In this document: positions 62,822-64,000 of the stretch, one piece after another | Layout of the letters: every line of letters starts with the position of its first letter | Position numbering within the stretch: the first letter of the stretch is position 1 | Source: Parabacteroides massiliensis | GTDB lineage: Bacteria; Bacteroidota; Bacteroidia; Bacteroidales; Tannerellaceae | Assembly (NCBI RefSeq): GCF_900155425.1 | Contig: NZ_LT700190.1 | Location: 124,001 to 188,000 of the forward strand | Reading direction: 5' to 3' | DNA: 64,000 bases | Program-made: the position numbers and the translations under genes | Notes under the pieces: model-generated | Seen by the model: only the letters and a program-made list of their open reading frames with translations | The model's database searches: none | What the model was told of the DNA's origin: nothing

Positions 62822-63064
62822 ATGACTAAGACAAGAATTAAAACAGAACTGGCTGCTGCTATAATATTGGTAATAGTTGGATGCTTTCTACTGATAGCAG
62901 CAATATATATTTCGCCTATAGGCATAATTCACCCGTCTGTACTGGTTGCATTTGGTGAGATAGCAGTATTTGCTGGTAGCCTATTTGGAATAGATTTACA
63001 TTATAGACTGGAATTTAATAAGATAAAGGCAGAAGTTGGAGCAGATAAAATAGAAGATAAATAA
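62822..63064 (+). CDS. small two-helix membrane protein, possible holin
   Basis: 80 residues from MTKTRIKTELAAAIILVIVG; the longer frame from 62729 overlaps the previous gene. Two hydrophobic helices (about 9-30 and 38-55) and a charged C-terminus. Size, topology and position after the tail genes fit a holin, but no lysin lies next to it in the window. A terminator follows. Confidence 0.5.
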   Translation: MTKTRIKTELAAAIILVIVGCFLLIAAIYISPIGIIHPSVLVAFGEIAVFAGSLFGIDLHYRLEFNKIKAEVGADKIEDK

Positions 63065-63068
63065 TTAG

Positions 63069-63105
63069 AGCCTGTTTACCTTTATATGGTGGACAGGCTT
63101 TTTTT
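63069..63105 (+). terminator. terminator of the phage tail operon
   Basis: AGCCTGT/ACAGGCT stem with a 17-base loop followed by TTTTTT, starting 4 bases past the stop of the holin-like gene. Confidence 0.8.
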
Positions 63106-63351
63106 GTATGTATTGGGGACTAGACCATTTAAAGAAAGAATGTCCAATTATAAATAATTAAAACATCATTAGTTAATTAATATTCAGATATTTAATCTGG
63201 TTTTTAATATTGTTTTATGTGTCAAAATGCAATATGGTTAATAAAATATAATAATATTAATAATACAATTTATTAAATATTGATAATCAGTAATTTAAAA
63301 TCGCGTATTATCACTATATTGCGATCAATTAATCACAAAAATTAATACATT
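63106..63351. promoter_or_regulatory. AT-rich control region before the ParB-like gene
   Basis: No gene. Small inverted repeats TGATAA (63281-63286) / TTATCA (63308-63313) and ATCGC (63300-63304) / GCGAT (63321-63325) interlace just upstream of the ATG and may be operators. No clean promoter box. Confidence 0.35.
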
Positions 63352-64000
63352 ATGGCAGATAAGAAATTAGAAAAGAAAGAAGAAAAGATCTTCACATTGG
63401 AAGGCAGTGAAAAAATGTTGGCATTTACGAATGTAAATAGGGAAATCAATAAAAGTATAGTCAATTCCAAAAAGAAATCTATTGAAGAATTTGGCTTACT
63501 AACTCCAATTACAGTAGTAGATGCAAAAGACGTGATAGATAAAGGAATTACTGTTTATGATGCCAGTAACCCTAAAGATATAGTAGATTCTGATAATGCA
63601 GATAATTATCTGGTAATACTGGATGGACAGCATAGATATGCAGCTATCAGAGAGTTAAACAAGAAAGACAAGTATTTTGATATTTGGTTAATGTACCCGC
63701 TTAATAAAGATGTAGCTATTACTACTATGCTGATGGAGATTAACACTACGGCTGTTAATTGGGAGAATGATAATTATATTGATGTATTAGCCAAACTAAG
63801 ACCAGAAGATAAGGGACTGGCTTTTATTGATAAGTATATGAAGTTAAGACATAAGAGGGCTAAGAAAGGTGAACCATCTGATAACCTGCCTAATAACGGT
63901 TATGGTTTGTCTGTATTATCTAAGTATCTTACATTAAAGACAGATATAAACAAACAATATCTTTATAAGATGGCTAATAACCCTAATAGACAACTGCCTG
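63352..64000 (+). CDS. ParB/Srx-fold protein (cut by the right edge)
   Basis: The ATG at 63352 opens a frame with no stop to the window end (216 codons). The ParB-like nucleotide-binding core is clear: LLTPITVVDA followed by VILDGQHRYAAIRELN, the GxHR-type motif of ParB N-terminal domains. Phage members of this fold act in partition, regulation or as nucleases. Same AT-rich composition as the tail genes, so probably part of the prophage. Confidence 0.8.
   Translation, partial: MADKKLEKKEEKIFTLEGSEKMLAFTNVNREINKSIVNSKKKSIEEFGLLTPITVVDAKDVIDKGITVYDASNPKDIVDSDNADNYLVILDGQHRYAAIRELNKKDKYFDIWLMYPLNKDVAITTMLMEINTTAVNWENDNYIDVLAKLRPEDKGLAFIDKYMKLRHKRAKKGEPSDNLPNNGYGLSVLSKYLTLKTDINKQYLYKMANNPNRQLP

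Noticed and set aside
1-64000. tRNA and rRNA genes
   Set aside because: I found no cloverleaf with a T-loop GGTTCGA-type motif, and no rRNA sequence that I recognise.

Overview
The window comes from a gut Bacteroidales chromosome, most likely Bacteroides or Parabacteroides. The evidence is a Bacteroides-type conjugation gene set (TraE to TraO), promoters of the TTTG / TAnnTTTG form, type IX secretion C-terminal signals, and DUF3575/OmpA/DUF5119 surface genes. There are three blocks with visibly different base composition: a moderately GC conjugative element (1 to about 30.5 kb), a chromosomal surface-protein locus (30.6 to about 46.4 kb), and an AT-rich stretch of IS debris, integrases and a broken prophage (46.4 to 64 kb).

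Block 1 is read entirely leftward in what look like four transcription units. The first is an operon of large unrecognised proteins plus a small one, ending in a MobA-type relaxase (30471 to 16306). The second is parA with a DUF3408-like protein and a small membrane protein (16110 to 14364). The third is the mating-channel operon traE, traF, traG(VirB4), three exported helical proteins, traJ, traK, traL-like, traM, traN (14229 to 4130). The fourth, with its own promoter, is traO followed by DUF3575, OmpA/TPR and DUF5119 lipoprotein genes (3980 to beyond the left edge), which probably make an extracellular structure. No VirD4 coupling protein and no integrase for this element are visible. The accessory operon is the least explained part. 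It encodes a protein with an HTH plus a domain closely resembling the C-terminal domain of the RNA polymerase alpha subunit, and two ~800-residue proteins sharing a repeated module centred on AYRNGEI.

Block 2 holds very large exported beta-rich proteins (cohesin-like, CARDB, Calx-beta, PKD, leucine-rich, dockerin-like, InlB-like repeats) with C-terminal sorting domains. They lie next to a LytTR response regulator and a LytS-type kinase. The kinase has lost its N-terminal half at an IS4-family insertion, and a perfect 12-bp direct repeat between regulator and target operon is a likely LytTR site. The PKD and LRR/dockerin reading frames are one gene split by a missing base in a C-run.

Block 3 contains an ADP-ribosylglycohydrolase pseudogene, an HTH protein, a solo IS256-family end, a lipoprotein gene preceded by a structured ~250-nt RNA that ends in a terminator, a large serine recombinase, a DUF234-type ATPase, a broken tyrosine integrase, an IS481-family element abutting a truncated IS256-family element, and then the tail-to-holin region of a siphovirus-like prophage followed by a ParB-like gene cut by the right edge.
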